Positions 8,226 to 19,270 of a stretch of DNA of 64,000 nucleotides are shown here, in pieces (position 1 is the stretch's first letter; every line of letters begins with the position of its first letter). The notes beneath the pieces were generated by a model. That model was not told the origin of the DNA and did no database searches. It saw only the letters and a list, made by a program, of their open reading frames with translations. The position numbers and the translations under genes are program-made. The stretch covers positions 2,542,001 through 2,606,000 of the forward strand of contig CAVYWD010000002.1 in the NCBI GenBank assembly GCA_963772225.1, written 5' to 3'. This stretch comes from CAVYWD01 sp963772225 (lineage in GTDB: Bacteria > Myxococcota > Myxococcia > Myxococcales > UBA5297).

Positions 8226-8741
8226 TCACATCCCTCCGCCGCCGCCCGAGCCGCCGCCGCCCGTGCCTCCAGCGCCCGTGCCTCCAGCGCCCGTGCCGGT
8301 GCTGCCGGTGCCGGTGCCGGTGCCGGTGCCGGTGCCGGTGCCGGTGTTGCCCGTGCCGCCGCCCATTCCTCCAGTCGTGCCGCTGGAGCCGCCTTGGCCG
8401 CCGCCATAGCTCCCGCCGCCCGTGCCCCCGGTCGTCCCTCCTGTCCCCTGGTCGCCTTGGTCGCCTTGGTCGCCGTAGGTTCCGCCCGTCTGATTGCCCG
8501 AGGTCCCGCCGGCGCTCCCGGTTCCTCCCTCATCGCCGGCTTGACCAGGAGTAGTGACTCCCTGGCCCTGACCCGTGTCGGTCTGCGCCCCGCCGACGCC
8601 GCCTCCCGACTGCGTCCCCGCGCCCTGGCCGGAAGCTCCTGAAGAGCCGCCACTGCCGCCGCCCGCGGCTTGCGCCCGCGCGGTCGCCCCGCCCCCCGCC
8701 ATCAGCGCCAGCGCTGCCAGTGTGACCACCAGCTTTTTCAT
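8226..8741 (-). CDS. Secreted Gly/Thr/Ser-rich low-complexity protein
   Basis: The ATG at 8741 has a good ribosome-binding site (GGGAGGA). It encodes 171 residues starting with a clear signal peptide (MKKLVVTLAALALMAGG, cleavage near ARAQA). The mature part is almost only Gly, Thr, Ser, Gln and Asp, with QGDQGDQGDQ-like and (GT)n tracts and a glycine run at the C-terminus. No domain is recognisable. Such proteins can be elastic surface or matrix components, but nothing here proves a role. The region before it (8742-9057) is non-coding. An opposite-strand proline-rich frame covers the same DNA; the signal peptide and RBS favour the minus strand. Confidence 0.65.
   Translation of the reverse strand: MKKLVVTLAALALMAGGGATARAQAAGGGSGGSSGASGQGAGTQSGGGVGGAQTDTGQGQGVTTPGQAGDEGGTGSAGGTSGNQTGGTYGDQGDQGDQGTGGTTGGTGGGSYGGGQGGSSGTTGGMGGGTGNTGTGTGTGTGTGTGSTGTGAGGTGAGGTGGGGSGGGGGM
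8295..8347. repeat. CCGGTG hexanucleotide microsatellite
   Basis: CCGGTG is repeated about seven times in tandem with a few interruptions. On the coding (minus) strand it encodes the Gly-Thr tract of the low-complexity secreted protein. A six-base unit changes copy number without shifting frame. Confidence 0.8.
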
Positions 8742-9057
8742 CGCCGATCCTCCCTTTTCGCCCGCCGGCCTCAGCAACGAGCGTCCTATGACCACCGTGC
8801 TTCTCGTGAAGGTCGGGCCGTGTGCAGGAGGCGTCAATCCGCGGCCGGCGGTACCTCGCCCGAGCGGCGCCGAGCTCGGTCCCCGCGGTTGCCTCGAGGC
8901 CCGAAATCCGTGCCGCTCCCGCTACGCCGGCGCCTCGGCGGAAGTGCGTGGGCTCGTATGCCTTTTGAGCACGACATTCGTGACCCCGCCTCGCGGTGGT
9001 CAAAGTGCTCGTAGGCCCCTGGCGCGTCCTGGAGCGGGAGGCGGTGGCAAGCGCGGG
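8742..9057. other. Intergenic region, no gene seen
   Basis: This is the upstream region of the minus-strand low-complexity protein and the downstream region of the VOC-HAD gene. Apart from the RBS just before 8741, I see no convincing promoter, RNA or small gene in these 316 bases. Open frames here lack start context and family resemblance. Confidence 0.5.
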
Positions 9058-10104
9058 TCAGCGAAGCCCGCGCGCCTCGATCCACTCCAGGGCCAGCTCC
9101 GCGCGAAACTCGCCCATGCCGCCCTTGAAGAGGAGGTCGGCCATGGCGAAGCGGCGGCCCAGGGGCTCGCCTTGAAGGTACGGCACCGCGATGCACGCCA
9201 TGCAGGCGCGCTTGGCGGCCTCGACGCCGGGCTCCGTGTCCTCCAGCACCGCGCACTCGTGGGCGGCCACCGAGAGGCGCCTCGCGGCTTCCTCGAAGAC
9301 GTCCGGGGCCGGCTTCCCGCGCGCGACCTCCTCCGCCGAGACCACGACGGAGAGCTCGCGGTCGAGGCCCACCGCGCCGAGCACGCGCTGGAGCACCTGC
9401 GGCGACGAGCCCGACGCGACCGCCACCGGGAACCCCTTCGCGCGCAGCGCCTCGAGGAGCCGCCGCATCTCGGGGAAGACCCGCGTCGCTTCCCGCGCGA
9501 GCTCCAGGTAGTAGCCGTTCTTGCGCTCCGCGAGCTCCGAGGCGCTGGGCGAGAGGCCGAACCGCCGCTTCAGGTCGACCATCATGTCGAGGTTGCCCCC
9601 GCCGATATACGGGCGCTTGTCCTCGCGCGTGAAGGGGATTCCGAAGTCCGCGAGGAGCCGCTGGTCGGCGAGGTAGTAGTTCTCCTCGGAGTCGATGAGA
9701 GTGCCGTCGACGTCGAAGATGACCGCGCGCACGGCGCTCCCGGGCTCCGGGCCGCGCTGCGCCGAGAGCTTGACGGCGTTCCCCTCCGGGTCGCGCAGCG
9801 CGAGCTCCCGACGCCCGTCGCCACGGTCCCGCGGGCGCTCGACGCTGGTGCCCGGGAAGGCCAGGGCCACGAGCCGCGCGTGGGCCGCGTCGACGTCGCT
9901 CTCCTCGAGTCTGAGGCTGCTGATCGCCGGGGGCGCGTGGACTTCCGCGGGATGGCGCGGGCGCACGGAAAGCTCCAGCGAGAGCCCGTCTTTCTCGAGC
10001 GCGACCAAGCCTGGACGACGGAACCTCGGCGCGAAGCCCAGGGCGAGCCGATAGAACAGCTCCTCGTTGAAGAGGTCGTCGACTTCCAAGCTGACGCCGT
10101 GCAT
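9058..10104 (-). CDS. Fusion of a VOC (glyoxalase-like) domain and a HAD-superfamily phosphatase/mutase
   Basis: This is a 348-residue two-domain protein. Residues 1-117 look like one VOC module (MHGVSLEV start, LSLELSV strand, then ALRDPEGNAVKL, the typical VOC ending). Residues 125-348 are a HAD hydrolase of the beta-phosphoglucomutase/GPH type: motif I FDVDGTL with nucleophile D131 and acid/base D133, a helical cap, motif II VASGSS, motif III lysine in RGKPAPDVF and motif IV LEDTEPGVEAAK. The join is a short RGPEPGSAV linker, so it is a true in-frame fusion. The HAD half should be a soluble sugar-phosphate phosphatase or mutase; the VOC half may bind a metal or small molecule. It stands alone on the minus strand. 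Confidence 0.88.
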   Translation of the reverse strand: MHGVSLEVDDLFNEELFYRLALGFAPRFRRPGLVALEKDGLSLELSVRPRHPAEVHAPPAISSLRLEESDVDAAHARLVALAFPGTSVERPRDRGDGRRELALRDPEGNAVKLSAQRGPEPGSAVRAVIFDVDGTLIDSEENYYLADQRLLADFGIPFTREDKRPYIGGGNLDMMVDLKRRFGLSPSASELAERKNGYYLELAREATRVFPEMRRLLEALRAKGFPVAVASGSSPQVLQRVLGAVGLDRELSVVVSAEEVARGKPAPDVFEEAARRLSVAAHECAVLEDTEPGVEAAKRACMACIAVPYLQGEPLGRRFAMADLLFKGGMGEFRAELALEWIEARGLR

Positions 10105-10348
10105 CCCGCCCGCTCCTCGCCCGACATCAGAGTCTTTGCCGGATCGGTCAGAAAATAGCGCGAACCTCTCCCCCGCAGCGCCCGTCTCGCGACCCTCGCG
10201 AAAATATCCGAGCGGCCGCCGGGACCTTTGCGCGTCGCGGCGGGCTCGGCGAAACTGGGGTGAGAGGGCGGCCCGCGCTCCCCGGACGAGGTGCTCGAGG
10301 CGCGGGTCCCTCGCGCCGCGCGAAGAGGCTCATCCGAGGACACGCACC

Positions 10349-12229
10349 ATGCGAACGCTGTGGCAGGCAACCTTCCTCTCGGCGGCGCTCGCGGCCGGGG
10401 GCCCGGCCAGCGCCGAGGAGCTCGGGTTCGCGCTCCAGCTGGTCGACCCAGCGCCGGCCGGCGACGCGTTCTTCGCGGTGCCCGACGCCGCCGTGGACGG
10501 CCGGGGGACGTTGCGCGCCGGGATCGTGGGGAGCTACGCCTGGGAGCCGCTGCGCCTGGTCGACAAGGCGACGAAGGAGGTCATCCCCCAGGGCGTCTTG
10601 ATCCGCAACCAGGCGTACGCACACTTCGGGTCCTCGCTCGCGCTGTGGGACCGGCTGCTGCTCGAGGCGGACCTGCCGCTTGCCCCCTATCAGAACGGCC
10701 AGACGCCCTTCGCGACCGCGCCGGCGGTGAGCGGCGCCGCCTTCTCGGACCTGCGGCTCGGGGCGCGGTGGGCGTTCGCGGGACGCCCCGGCGACGCCGT
10801 CTCGTTCGCGCTCGCCGCCGACGTCTTCGCGCCCACCGGCGCGCAGTCGGTCTACGCCACCGACGGCCAGGCTCGAGTGCACCCGCGACTGGCGGCGAGC
10901 GGGCGGATTCGCGAGCGGTTCGCCTGGGCGGCGGACGCGGGTTACCTCTGGCGCAAGAACCGCGACCTGGGCGTCGCGGCCGTCGGCCACGCGCTCACGT
11001 TCGGCGCGGCGGCGGGGGTTCTCTTCTCGGGCGGGGCGCTGCAAATCGGCCCAGAGCTCTACGGACAGGCGGGGTTGCCGTTCAAGAGCGGCCTCACCGG
11101 GGCGACGGTGCGCGGCGACGACCCGCTCGAGCTGGTCTTGGGCGGCAAGCTCCGGCTCGGCCCGGTGGTGCTCGGGCTCGCGGGAGGCGGCGGCCTGACC
11201 CGAGGCTCCGGCGCGGGGCGAGCGCGCGGCCTTATGAGCGTGGCCTACGCGCCTTCGAGCCTCGAGAAGCGGAGCTCAGACCGCGACGGGGACGGCATCG
11301 CCGACGGCGCGGACGCGTGCCCGGACGCGAAGGGCGTCGCCAGCGCGGACCCGAAGAAGAACGGCTGCCCGCCGGACCGCGACGGGGACGGCGTCGCCGA
11401 CGACGTGGACGCCTGCCCTGACGTGCGCGGCGCCGCGAGCGCAGACCCCGAGAAGAACGGCTGCCCGCCCGACCGAGACGGCGACGGGGTCGCGGACGAC
11501 GTCGACGCGTGTCCGGACGTGAAGGGGGTCGCCAGCGCGGACCCGAAGAAGAACGGCTGCCCGCCGGACCGAGACGGGGACGGCGTCGCCGACGACGTGG
11601 ACGCATGTCCGGACGTGAAGGGCGCGGCGAGCGCGGACCCGACGAAGAACGGCTGCCCGCCGGACCGCGACGGCGACGGGATTCCCGACGAGGCCGACGC
11701 CTGCCCGGACGCCAAGGGCCCGGCGAGCGCGGACCCCACGAAGAACGGGTGCCCGTCGGACCGCGACGGGGACGGCATCCCCGACGAGCTCGACGCCTGC
11801 CCCGACGTCAAAGGGCTGCCCAATACCGACCCGGCGCGAAATGGCTGCCCCAAGCGGGTAGTGGTCCGCGAAAGGAGCATCGAGATTTTGCAGCAGGTGC
11901 AATTCGAGACGGGCAAAGGCGTGATTCGAAAAGAGAGCGATGCGCTGCTCTCCGAGATCGCCGAGGCGCTCGCGAAGCACCCTGAGATTAGAAGGGTGAG
12001 CATCGAAGGGCACACCGACAGCGTGGGAGATCCCGCGTTCAACCTCGACCTTTCGAGGTGGCGCGCGGCGGCGGTCAAAGAATGGCTCGTCGAGCGCGGA
12101 AAGGTAGATCCGCGCCGGCTCTTTGCGGTGGGCCACGGCCAGACCCGGCCGTTGCTGCCGAACAATACGATGGGGAATCGGCAGAGAAATCGCCGCGTGG
12201 AATTCAAAATCCTCGAACGGGCAAAATAA
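10349..12229 (+). CDS. OmpA-family outer-membrane protein with six thrombospondin type 3 repeats
   Basis: The ATG at 10349 (RBS GAGGA) gives 626 residues with a signal peptide (MRTLWQATFLSAALAAGG). Residues about 20-310 look like an outer-membrane beta-barrel, with alternating Gly/aromatic segments and LGGKLRLG-type strands. Then come six 32-residue repeats (DRDGDGxxDxxDACPDxKG...NGCP), which are Asp-rich calcium-binding TSP3-type repeats. The last ~120 residues are an OmpA/MotB peptidoglycan-binding domain (FETGKGVIRKES, IEGHTDSVGD, NLDLSRWRAAAVK, NRQRNRRVEF). It would anchor the outer membrane to the cell wall. Such barrel-TSP3-OmpA proteins are common in Myxococcota. It has no operon partner. 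Confidence 0.93.
   Translation: MRTLWQATFLSAALAAGGPASAEELGFALQLVDPAPAGDAFFAVPDAAVDGRGTLRAGIVGSYAWEPLRLVDKATKEVIPQGVLIRNQAYAHFGSSLALWDRLLLEADLPLAPYQNGQTPFATAPAVSGAAFSDLRLGARWAFAGRPGDAVSFALAADVFAPTGAQSVYATDGQARVHPRLAASGRIRERFAWAADAGYLWRKNRDLGVAAVGHALTFGAAAGVLFSGGALQIGPELYGQAGLPFKSGLTGATVRGDDPLELVLGGKLRLGPVVLGLAGGGGLTRGSGAGRARGLMSVAYAPSSLEKRSSDRDGDGIADGADACPDAKGVASADPKKNGCPPDRDGDGVADDVDACPDVRGAASADPEKNGCPPDRDGDGVADDVDACPDVKGVASADPKKNGCPPDRDGDGVADDVDACPDVKGAASADPTKNGCPPDRDGDGIPDEADACPDAKGPASADPTKNGCPSDRDGDGIPDELDACPDVKGLPNTDPARNGCPKRVVVRERSIEILQQVQFETGKGVIRKESDALLSEIAEALAKHPEIRRVSIEGHTDSVGDPAFNLDLSRWRAAAVKEWLVERGKVDPRRLFAVGHGQTRPLLPNNTMGNRQRNRRVEFKILERAK
11279..11854. repeat. Six 96-bp tandem repeats (TSP3 units) in the OmpA-family gene
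   Basis: There are six in-frame 96-base units, each coding a 32-residue Asp/Cys motif starting DRDGDG. Units 2-4 share the VADDVDACPDV core and are most alike; units 5 and 6 diverge (IPDEADACPD, IPDELDACPD). Copy number could vary by recombination without a frameshift. Confidence 0.9.
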
Positions 12230-12647
12230 TCCCTTGGCGAGGAAGCCGTGGGCGTCGGGGCGGCCTCGCGCTCGGCCGTCGCCTCGGACGCGAGCGGCAT
12301 GCGAAGGAACTGCGCTCCCCCAGGCGGCGTGCCCTCGAAGGGCGCCAGCGCTTAGGTTCGTTGCAGGGGATGCCAGGGTAGGCAGGATCGGCGGCTGAGC
12401 GGGATTCCCCACGTCGTGTCCGACTGGCCAAGCGCGCCTTGACACCGCACGGGTCTTTGGCTTTTAACCTACGCTCCACTCTCGAGCCGGAAGCCAGCTG
12501 GCTCGAACAGGAGCCGCTCACGGCACCTGGTGCCGGAGCTTTCCATCCGAGCGCGGAAGGCCACCGTTCCAGCAGACGAAATCGGGTCCCCTCGCGAGCG
12601 CACTCCGGCGTTCGCTCCAGCCATTCGGCAAAGCAAAAGGAGAATGA
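12230..12647. other. Intergenic region upstream of icd
   Basis: These 418 bases lie between two plus-strand genes. They contain a candidate promoter (12439-12468) that would leave a 5' untranslated leader of about 170 bases for icd, and the icd RBS (AAAGGAG) just before 12648. I see no gene and no clear terminator for the OmpA gene. Confidence 0.55.
12439..12468 (+). promoter_or_regulatory. Candidate sigma-70 promoter of icd
   Basis: A perfect -35 box TTGACA (12439-12444) is followed by an 18-base spacer and TTTAAC (12463-12468), a four-of-six match to TATAAT. It is the only such pair in the 418-base gap. Transcription would start near 12475. Confidence 0.5.
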
Positions 12648-14882
<2,235 letters not shown>

Positions 14883-14920
14883 GCGCGATGCGCCCGCGAA
14901 GGGCGCGGTGAACCATGAAG

Positions 14921-14952
14921 GGGCCTCGGCGAAAGCTCGCCGGGGCCCTTTT
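14921..14952 (+). terminator. Rho-independent terminator of icd
   Basis: A 12-base stem runs GGGCCTCGGCGA / TCGCCGGGGCCC, with one G-U pair and an AAGC loop, followed directly by TTTT. It lies 39 bases after the icd stop. It is the clearest intrinsic terminator in the window. Confidence 0.85.
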
Positions 14953-15405
14953 CTCGTGCGGGATGCCGGCCCGGAGCCGACCGAGTCAGGGGCGGTCGCG
15001 GCGCCCGTCCGCCGCCGTTGGGCAGGGGCGCCGCCGAGAGGTCCGAGTGAGGCATCGCGCGAAGCAGGTCACTTCTTCGCCGTCCCACCGTCCCCTTTGC
15101 CGTTTTGTGCCTTGTCCCGCTTGCCTTTGTCCGGCAACGACTTCAGCTGGGGAGACCCCCAGGCTGATCGCGCCGACGCTCGTCTCGGTGATGCCTCTTA
15201 AGCCTGGCTGAGGCCCTTGGCGGGAAGTGGCCGGGGCCCTCTTTCATCGCTCGCAAAGGCGCCGGAGCGGCCCGGCGCGGGGCGATCCTGCGGCCCGGCG
15301 AGAGCGCAATCGGCACTTCAATCGGCGGCCTATGGGCAGGCGGCCCCGGGTTGCCGAATGCGCCTCCCGAGCCGCAGCCTTTCGCCTCGGAGGCGAAACC
15401 GGGCC
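14953..15405. other. Intergenic region between icd and ldhA
   Basis: No gene recognised. Near 15210-15245 there is an imperfect GC-rich hairpin (GAGGCCC... / ...GGGGCCCTC) followed by CTTTC that resembles the icd terminator and may be a second, weaker one. A minus-strand frame ending at 15069 with a Lys-rich tail has no start codon. The ldhA RBS (GGAGG) lies at about 15389-15393. Confidence 0.45.
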
Positions 15406-16410
15406 ATGCGCGTCGCCGTCTTCGACACCCACCCCTTCGACCGAGAGGCGTTCCAGGCGGCCAACCGCGGCGGCCTCCACGCGCTCGACTTCTTGGAGCC
15501 GCGGCTCAACGCGCGGACCGCTCCGCTGGCCGACGGCTACGAGGCGGTCTGCGCCTTCGTGAACGACGACCTCGGCGCCGCGTCGCTGCAGCGCTTGGCC
15601 CGCGGGGGCCTTCGGCTGGTGGCGCTCCGCTCGGCCGGGTTCAACAACGTCGACCTCGCCGCCGCGGCGGCCGTCGGGCTGCCGGTCGTGCGCGTGCCCG
15701 AGTATTCGCCCCACGCGGTGGCCGAGCACACCTTCGCCCTGCTGCTGAGCGTGATCCGCAAGCTGCCGCGCGCCGTCCAGCGGGTGCGAGACGCAAACTT
15801 CTCGTTGGACGGGCTGGTGGGCTTCGACCTGTTCGGCAAGACCTTCGCCGTGATGGGGACCGGCCGGATCGGCGCGCAGGTCGCGCGGGTCGCCCAGGGC
15901 TTCGGCTGTCGGCTGCTCGCCTGGGACGCGCGGCCGAGGCCGGCGCTGGCCGCCGAGATCGGCCTCACCTTCGTGGAGCCCGAGACGATCTACCGCGAGG
16001 CGGACGTCGTCTCGCTCCACGTGCCGCTCACGCCCGAGACGCGGTACCTGATCGGAGAGAGAGCGCTCGCGTCCATGAAGCGCGGCGTCGTCATCCTGAA
16101 CACCGGGCGCGGCGCGCTGGTCGATACGCGCGCTCTCATCGAGGCGCTCAAGGACGGCCGCGTCGGCGGCGCCGGCCTCGACGTCTACGAGGAGGAAGAG
16201 AAGGTCTTCTCGCGGGACCTGTCCACGCAGGTGCTGAAGGATGACACCTTGGCGCGCCTGCTCACGTTCCCCAACGTGGTCGTCACCGCGCACCAGGCGT
16301 TCCTCACCCGCGAGGCCCTGGCGAGCATCGCCCAGACCACGCTGGAAAACCTCTCGGCGTTCGAGCGCGGCGAGCTCACGAACGAGGTGCGGCCGGCGCT
16401 GCCGCTTTGA
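15406..16410 (+). CDS. ldhA: D-lactate dehydrogenase (LdhA-type 2-hydroxyacid dehydrogenase)
   Basis: 334 residues, from the ATG at 15406 with GGAGG upstream. The NAD-binding Rossmann motif GTGRIG is at 151-156, and the catalytic triad positions are R235 (NTGRGALVD), E264 (YEEEE) and H296 (TAHQAFL). The segment GGAGLDVYEEEE...LARLLTFPNVVVT is characteristic of the fermentative D-lactate dehydrogenase branch, rather than glyoxylate or phosphoglycerate dehydrogenases. It reduces pyruvate to D-lactate with NADH, recycling NAD when respiration is limited. It stands alone between two non-coding stretches. Confidence 0.93.
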   Translation: MRVAVFDTHPFDREAFQAANRGGLHALDFLEPRLNARTAPLADGYEAVCAFVNDDLGAASLQRLARGGLRLVALRSAGFNNVDLAAAAAVGLPVVRVPEYSPHAVAEHTFALLLSVIRKLPRAVQRVRDANFSLDGLVGFDLFGKTFAVMGTGRIGAQVARVAQGFGCRLLAWDARPRPALAAEIGLTFVEPETIYREADVVSLHVPLTPETRYLIGERALASMKRGVVILNTGRGALVDTRALIEALKDGRVGGAGLDVYEEEEKVFSRDLSTQVLKDDTLARLLTFPNVVVTAHQAFLTREALASIAQTTLENLSAFERGELTNEVRPALPL

Positions 16411-16663
16411 GAAGCGGCCGGCCCGCTCGCCCTCGCGACCCTGGTGCTCTGGCCCGCCTTGACGGTGCCCCGCCGCCGCCTCGTCAGGAGCTACTGGGTC
16501 GTCGATTCACGAGCGACACCGCCGAGCCGGGACCGAGGGCCTCGCCGAAATCCGAAATCGCGCGACAGCCGCGGAGGACGGGGCCAGCGACGAGGGCCAG
16601 GCAGCCGCCAACTGGGCTCGTTGGCCATAGCCTCCCGACCTGGCGGACCCCCGTCGCAATCCG

Positions 16664-19270
16664 TTACATCGCGTTCGCCGTTACCGAGCCCGTGGTGAGC
16701 CCGGACGAGGTCGCCGTCACGACGATCGAGCCCGGGCCGCCGGTCGACCGCACGATCGCCAAGGCCTTGCCGCTGAACGCCTTTCGGGTCGGGGACGTAT
16801 ACGACGTGGTGTCGGTCGGATCGCCGTTATCTACCCCGGCGATCTTGCCGGGCCCGGAAACGGCGAAAGTCACACTGTTGGTCGCGGTGGGGACGAACAC
16901 GCCGTTGGCATCTTGGATGTCCGCCGTGACGAATATCAGGTCCCGTCCATCCGCCTGGATGCTCGTCCGATCGGCCGACAGCTTCACCTTCGCGGGATCG
17001 CCCGCGGTCTTCACCTCCTCGGTGGCGACCACGTTGCCGCCCCGCTTGCCCTCGGCCCGCAGCGTTCCAGAGGCCCACGGCACGTTCCATTCGAGGCGCG
17101 TGGTGTTGGAGCTGAACGACTTCGAGCCCTGGGATTGGTCGTTGAGGAACAGCTCCACGCTGTCGCAGTTGCTGTAGACCCATGCCCAGACCGTCGTTCC
17201 GGCCGACCAGTTCCAGTGCGGCAGGATGTGGACCATGGGCGCAGTCGTCAGTTTGCTCTGGTAGAAATAGTAGGTGTCTTTCGGGAAGCCGGCGGTGTCG
17301 ACGATGCCGAAATAGGAGCTCTTGGCCGGCCACTGGCCGCCGTACGGCGTCGGCTCCCCCCCGTAGTCGAAGCCCGTCCAGTCGAATTGGCCGAAGAAGA
17401 AGGGGCGCTTCATGTTGATGAGATACATCTCCTCCGTGTTGAATCCGTCGCCCCAGCCGACGTCGTACGCCGTGCACTGCTGCGTGGACCCCTGACACCC
17501 GGTCCAGTGGAGGTCCTGGTTCTGGGTGTAGTAGATGCCGCGGCTCTTCACATTCGAGAGCTCTTCGCTGCCGAAGATCTTCCAGGTTCCGTTGCTATTG
17601 TGGTCGCTGTCGAGCTGGAAGCTCCCCGTATCCACGTTCGCGTCGCCCACGAAATAGTTGTACCCCTGCAGATCGAGGATGGCGGCCACGGCCCTTTGGC
17701 CCTGATCCGACTTCATGTGATTGGCGGCCCAGGTCACCGGGCGCGTCGTATCGAGGGCCTTGACCCAATCCCTCAACTTGGTCGCGGTTTCGACCGTTGC
17801 GCCGGCGATCTCGTTCCCGATGCTCCACATGATGACGCTGGGGTGGTTGCGGTCGCGGCGGACGTGCGCCTGAATGTCGCGCTGAGCCCAGTCGTTGAAA
17901 TAGAGATGGTAGTCGAATGCAGGGTCCTTCCCCTGCTCCCAGACGTCGAAGGACTCGTCCATGATTAGCAAGCCCATGCGGTCGGCGAGATCGAGCAGCT
18001 CCGGCGCGGGTGGGTTATGCGAGGTCCGGATGCCGTTCGTCCCCATGCCCTTCAAAATCAGCAGCTGTCGTTCGATGGCGCGGACGCTGACCGCGGATCC
18101 GAGCGCTCCAAGGTCGTGGTGCATGCACTGGCCCCAGATCTTCACGGACTTGTTGTTGAGGGAGAGCCCGGTGTTTGAATCGAACTTGAGCCATCGGAGG
18201 CCGATGGGGCTCGTGTACGTGTCCACCGTCTGACCGCCAACCTGCAATTCGACCTTGGCCTGATAGAGGTTCGGTGACTCGATGGACCAGAGCTGTGGAT
18301 TGGAGACGGTGAGGCTCTCTGTCAGCGTGCCCGTGCCATTCGCGGCCACGTCGCTGGCAGAGCCCGTGGCGCTGGCCACCAGCGCGCCGCTCGGGTCGTA
18401 GAGGCTCATCGCGACCTTGACCGACTGAGAGCTGGTCGACTGGTTCTCGACTTCCGCTGCGACGGAGACCGTCGCCGCAGCCTCGCTGACCGTCGGAGTC
18501 GTGATGAACGCGCCGTTGAAGGCGATGTGGACCGGATTCAGCGCGGTGAGCCAAACATTGCGATAGATGCCGCTGCCGGAATACCAACGGCTGTTAGGCT
18601 GCTTATTGTCGACGCGTACCGCGAGCACGTTGTTGCTGCCGTCGGTCTTCACGTATTGCGTGAGGTCGTACTGGAACGTCGTGTATCCGTACGGCCAGGT
18701 GCCCAAGGAGGTGCCGTTGATCCACACCTGGCTGTTCATGTACACGCCGTCGAACTCGACGAGAATGCGCTTGCCGGAATACGACGAATCCAAGGTAAAG
18801 GTCTTTCGGTACCAGCCGACGCCCCCATCCATGAATCCCGAGCCGGCGCCCCCCGGCGAATTCCTGTCGAACCCGAGCGCGGGACTCCAGTCATGGGGGA
18901 CGCTCAGGCTGGTCCACGAGCTGTCGCTGAAGGTGGGCTGCTGGGCGCCCGAGCTGTCGCCTAGGGAGAACTTCCACCCATCGTCGAAGCTCTTGCCGCG
19001 CGCTCCGTCGTAGCACTGGCGGGGGGCTGCAAGTGCCCCGCCGTCTTGCCCCGCGTCGCTCGGGCCGGAGCCGGAGTCTTTCGCTTGGGACGATGCGTCG
19101 GCGCCTCCTGGCCCCGCGTCGCTCGCGCCCAATCCGGAGTCTCTCGCTTGGGACGACGCGTCCGCCCTTCCCGGCCCTGCGTCAGGGTCCCGACCGGTGC
19201 TTTCGCCGATGACGCAAGCGATGCCGAGCAGCAACGGCGCGGCGACGAAAAGGCTAGGCACGCGGTTCAT
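16664..19270 (-). CDS. Exported glycoside hydrolase family 2 enzyme (beta-galactosidase-like lipoprotein)
   Basis: The ATG at 19270 (GGAGAGAGC just upstream) gives 868 residues. A lipoprotein signal ends LLLGIAC, then comes an Asp/Ala/Gly/Ser linker with two 21-residue copies starting DAGPG. GH2 domains follow: jelly-roll sugar-binding (SVPHDWSP, GVGWYRKTF), immunoglobulin-like domain, and TIM barrel with TSHNPP and the acid/base E487 in SIGNEIAG; the nucleophile is probably E569 in FGSEE. The stretch FDWTGFDYGGEPTPYG and GIVDTAGFPKDTYYFYQS marks the GH2 subgroup with a DUF4982-type domain. A C-terminal invasin/Ig-like domain ends the protein. It would act at the cell surface on beta-galactosides or related glycans; no transporter is adjacent. 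Its GC content looks slightly lower than its neighbours'. Confidence 0.9.
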   Translation of the reverse strand: MNRVPSLFVAAPLLLGIACVIGESTGRDPDAGPGRADASSQARDSGLGASDAGPGGADASSQAKDSGSGPSDAGQDGGALAAPRQCYDGARGKSFDDGWKFSLGDSSGAQQPTFSDSSWTSLSVPHDWSPALGFDRNSPGGAGSGFMDGGVGWYRKTFTLDSSYSGKRILVEFDGVYMNSQVWINGTSLGTWPYGYTTFQYDLTQYVKTDGSNNVLAVRVDNKQPNSRWYSGSGIYRNVWLTALNPVHIAFNGAFITTPTVSEAAATVSVAAEVENQSTSSQSVKVAMSLYDPSGALVASATGSASDVAANGTGTLTESLTVSNPQLWSIESPNLYQAKVELQVGGQTVDTYTSPIGLRWLKFDSNTGLSLNNKSVKIWGQCMHHDLGALGSAVSVRAIERQLLILKGMGTNGIRTSHNPPAPELLDLADRMGLLIMDESFDVWEQGKDPAFDYHLYFNDWAQRDIQAHVRRDRNHPSVIMWSIGNEIAGATVETATKLRDWVKALDTTRPVTWAANHMKSDQGQRAVAAILDLQGYNYFVGDANVDTGSFQLDSDHNSNGTWKIFGSEELSNVKSRGIYYTQNQDLHWTGCQGSTQQCTAYDVGWGDGFNTEEMYLINMKRPFFFGQFDWTGFDYGGEPTPYGGQWPAKSSYFGIVDTAGFPKDTYYFYQSKLTTAPMVHILPHWNWSAGTTVWAWVYSNCDSVELFLNDQSQGSKSFSSNTTRLEWNVPWASGTLRAEGKRGGNVVATEEVKTAGDPAKVKLSADRTSIQADGRDLIFVTADIQDANGVFVPTATNSVTFAVSGPGKIAGVDNGDPTDTTSYTSPTRKAFSGKALAIVRSTGGPGSIVVTATSSGLTTGSVTANAM

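Noticed and set aside
11279..11854. Non-coding satellite or CRISPR
   Set aside because: The 96-base units are in-frame TSP3 calcium-binding repeats within an OmpA-family gene.
15069..15197. A minus-strand frame ending in a Lys/Gly/Asp-rich tail
   Set aside because: The tail looks protein-like, but the frame has no usable start codon before an upstream stop, so it is too short to support.
14915..15211. A 98-codon frame just after icd
   Set aside because: It would begin inside the icd terminator hairpin and reads as Arg/Pro/Ser-rich noise. No homologous family is apparent.
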